Assembly (NCBI GenBank): GCA_946491675.1
Contig: CAMLYN010000044.1
Span: 1 to 8,339 of the forward strand
Length of the DNA: 8,339 bases
From: an uncultured Mycoplasmatota bacterium
GTDB taxonomy: Bacteria > Bacillota_I > Bacilli_A > RF39 > UBA660
Reading direction: 5' to 3'
Below the pieces are notes generated by a model that worked only from the letters and a program-made list of their open reading frames with translations, was not told where the DNA came from and did not search any database. Both the position numbers and the translations under genes were made by a program. Positions 7,601-8,339 of this stretch are shown in pieces (position 1 is the stretch's first letter; each line of letters begins with the position of its first letter).

Positions 7601-8212
7601 GGCTATATGGGATTTTTATTAGTTAAAAATAACTATAAACTTTTTAGACAATTGATTAGAAATAAAGGAGTAAATCATACTGGAAAAATTAGCAAAATTA
7701 TTGAAAATATTTGGAAAGATAATGATTCGGATAAATTAATATTAAATATGTATAATGAAATAGTGGATTCATGTTTAGGTTATTTAGATTTACATTATTT
7801 ATTTAATTATTCTGATAATAATACTAAAGAAACTCAAAATAAATGGATTAAAAAATATATTGAGGCTAATAAGTCAAAGAAAGAAAAAATTATGAATATA
7901 TTTTATGTAATATGTGAAAGAGATAAACAGTCAAAAGAAGAATTAATATTATACTTATTAGAAACAAATACTGATATTGAAATATTTAAATCTATTCAGT
8001 TTTTCTCACATTCTGAATCATGGAGTCACAGTAGAATACCACTAATTGAAAATAAAATTGAATTTTTAGAAAATTTAAAAAATAAAATCTTAATTAAAAA
8101 TGATATAAAATATATTTCACATATTGACTACATAAATTCTATGATTGATTGGTATAAAAATGATATTAAAAAAACTAAAACCGAAGAATATTTAGATGAT
8201 TTTTATAATTAA
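4601..8212 (+). CDS. Avs-like STAND NTPase with putative N-terminal nuclease domain
   Basis: This 1203-residue protein appears to have three parts. Residues 1 to about 150 resemble a restriction-endonuclease-like fold, with candidate catalytic residues E18, D54 (in GIPDS) and E73/K75 (in TVEKK). Residues about 185-385 form a P-loop NTPase, with Walker A GKPGIGKT (209-216), Walker B YLIFIDD (258-264), ATIRD (290-294) carrying a possible sensor arginine, and a GNP module (349-351) typical of STAND/NACHT-class ATPases. A winged-helix-like region follows (about 390-465), then some 735 residues of Ile/Asn/Lys-rich helices without recognisable motifs, the expected sensor part. No signal peptide or membrane segment is seen. 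Antiviral STAND proteins share this layout: a bound phage protein triggers oligomerisation and the nuclease. The NTPase call is firm, the nuclease moderate, and the phage-sensing role inferred. The gene follows res by 36 nt with no visible terminator. Confidence 0.82.
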   Translation: MSKFLKVQQGILGLGPGEYQRFCADYIIKKKGYKNVHDIGSKEGTNKTTIGIPDSYNVNDDGTYSLLMYGTVEKKSISKLESDIKDGYSESKTGISQDRIKEIICFHTNTNIKPGDYTRLTTLYKDTIIELIDIDSMAHDICENYQSLASDYLQIPIDTNQISDIDDFIKRYDRFSVNSPLSLEYIERTEKEEIINNINNTETLLLITGKPGIGKTKIAIEICRYLEIKENLCCLCIRPNGKDIYDDIKTTLENNKNYLIFIDDINNLHQIQSFVDYIITNENKNIKIVATIRDYLLNETLNKLNNYGIKPNIYTLNKMEENDLIKILENSFNIKNKNWQQQILKISNGNPRIAIMASQSILDGKLKNLNSILDVFKSYYDRIIEENKLSISQIKMLFYISLLSPFSIENQEIKNTLKAMEIYDIKEYKNLRDLELIEFYNDEAIKISDQNFANYIIYKYLIELKEIKVSDLLIKVYPKFINKFINAINMINELFFSHEELEYIISEINTVWEKDNYKNDDLFFKSFHNINIPKTLTIIESKINSEKQTDIPQEIQYKDNVYMNNEILEILADTKNSDYSEIAFKLLISYLMKRPDLYNEICKNIKDSWLMKEQNPDFKLETNIISILFDKYNEKNEYNNILKLILIKSLKYCLETEFHISKQGKDFRTLNLLTITLQPCENVFQFRKFLFEIFIKIYTDDSCYLSLLMDYSIWPHEDEQIDIIKNDFQILEKELFCKWRNPNISQCKVLDFIEKMCKKRIIPVTESIQNYKQNKEYVILRIFEKYDYDKENIELNELLVKSSLIDYKYFFETLKKVENDKVKVDNWKIQNSIVLLFKYIINNKYEIFNEVFEQFLNYDCPFKSYPDYLFLINNKAEVIELLVKSNSNSKYFFLSFLLNSFVDEKYLNNIENFLKEQQNNENKYTLNLSTIVSYSKYSSSLIENYTKEILNLDEFGLIVSYANSLTDNFGEIQKIYNAFNNKDILECLYLKIVDSHVDYKGYMGFLLVKNNYKLFRQLIRNKGVNHTGKISKIIENIWKDNDSDKLILNMYNEIVDSCLGYLDLHYLFNYSDNNTKETQNKWIKKYIEANKSKKEKIMNIFYVICERDKQSKEELILYLLETNTDIEIFKSIQFFSHSESWSHSRIPLIENKIEFLENLKNKILIKNDIKYISHIDYINSMIDWYKNDIKKTKTEEYLDDFYN

Positions 8213-8261
8213 TATTGATAAAATAAATTATCAGATTTATAATTATATTTAGAAAGAGAAC

Positions 8262-8323
8262 AAAGTTCGTAACTTGTATGTGATTCGCTCCATAGTGAAA
8301 TGTGCTCGAACTTTTCGAGTTTT
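8262..8323 (+). repeat. Imperfect palindromic element / possible operon terminator
   Basis: Two alternative foldings share bases. In one, AAAGTTCG (8262-8269) pairs perfectly with CGAACTTT (8307-8314) and encloses an inner 6-bp hairpin (8284-8289 with 8294-8299, one G-U pair, CCAT loop). In the other, CTCGAA (8305-8310) pairs with TTCGAG (8314-8319) around CTT and is followed by TTTT, a modest terminator. The block is richer in G and C than its surroundings. It could be the operon terminator, a dispersed small palindromic repeat, or an attenuator of a gene beyond the window. The rest of 8213-8339 shows no gene. Confidence 0.45.
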
Positions 8324-8339
8324 GATAAATAACTAATTC

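Noticed and set aside
8216..8233. Hairpin TGATAA/TTATCA just after the STAND stop codon as a terminator
   Set aside because: The six-pair stem is almost all A-T and no T-run follows, so it is unlikely to terminate transcription.
8178..8339. Minus-strand frame open for 54 codons from the right edge, ending at a stop at 8175-8177
   Set aside because: It overlaps the end of the STAND gene by 35 nt and reads straight through the palindromic element at 8262-8319. Its translation turns into a low-complexity Ile/Asn/Phe run with no recognisable domain. It is probably spurious, although a gene end entering from outside cannot be wholly excluded.
1..8339. Attachment-site direct repeats flanking the island
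   Set aside because: Comparing the left and right non-coding ends by eye gave only a shared TTCGTA hexamer, too short to be evidence. The true boundaries may lie outside the window.

Overview
The window comes from a very AT-rich genome, most likely a low-GC Firmicute (Clostridia, Bacilli or a relative). The grounds are A/T-dominated codons (AAA, GAA, TTA, AAT, ATA/ATT), strong AGGAGG-type ribosome binding sites, a TTG start, a sigma-A-like promoter, and TGG rather than TGA for Trp. No species can be named from the sequence alone.

Layout. Positions 2-142 are the 3' end of an unrecognised gene that begins outside the window, closed by a strong hairpin terminator (148-170). Positions 171-316 hold no gene but do hold two compact inverted repeats and a C-rich stretch I cannot explain. 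A promoter (338-366), overlapped by an array of regularly spaced palindromic half-sites (317-341), then starts what looks like one four-gene transcription unit. Its genes are a small XRE/Cro-type regulator (401-625), a type III restriction-modification methyltransferase Mod (612-2363), a type III restriction subunit Res (2366-4564), and a 1203-residue protein with a putative N-terminal restriction-nuclease-like domain, a STAND-type P-loop NTPase and a long helical C-terminus (4601-8212). The genes overlap by 14 nt or lie 2 nt or 36 nt apart, and no terminator is visible between them. The right edge (8262-8323) holds an imperfect palindromic structure that may be a terminator or a small intergenic repeat.

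How the genes may work together. Mod would methylate adenines at its recognition site and also supply sequence specificity to Res, an ATP-dependent helicase/nuclease that cuts unmodified DNA. The XRE protein probably controls transcription of the unit from the upstream half-site array, which would help set methylation against cutting on entry to a new host. The fourth gene has the architecture of antiviral STAND (Avs-like) proteins: nuclease effector, NTPase switch, large sensor. Its position suggests a two-layer defence island, with restriction of incoming DNA first and a sensor-triggered nuclease response second. The fusion of these layers into one unit is the most interesting feature of the window. 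Functional coupling between them is inference.
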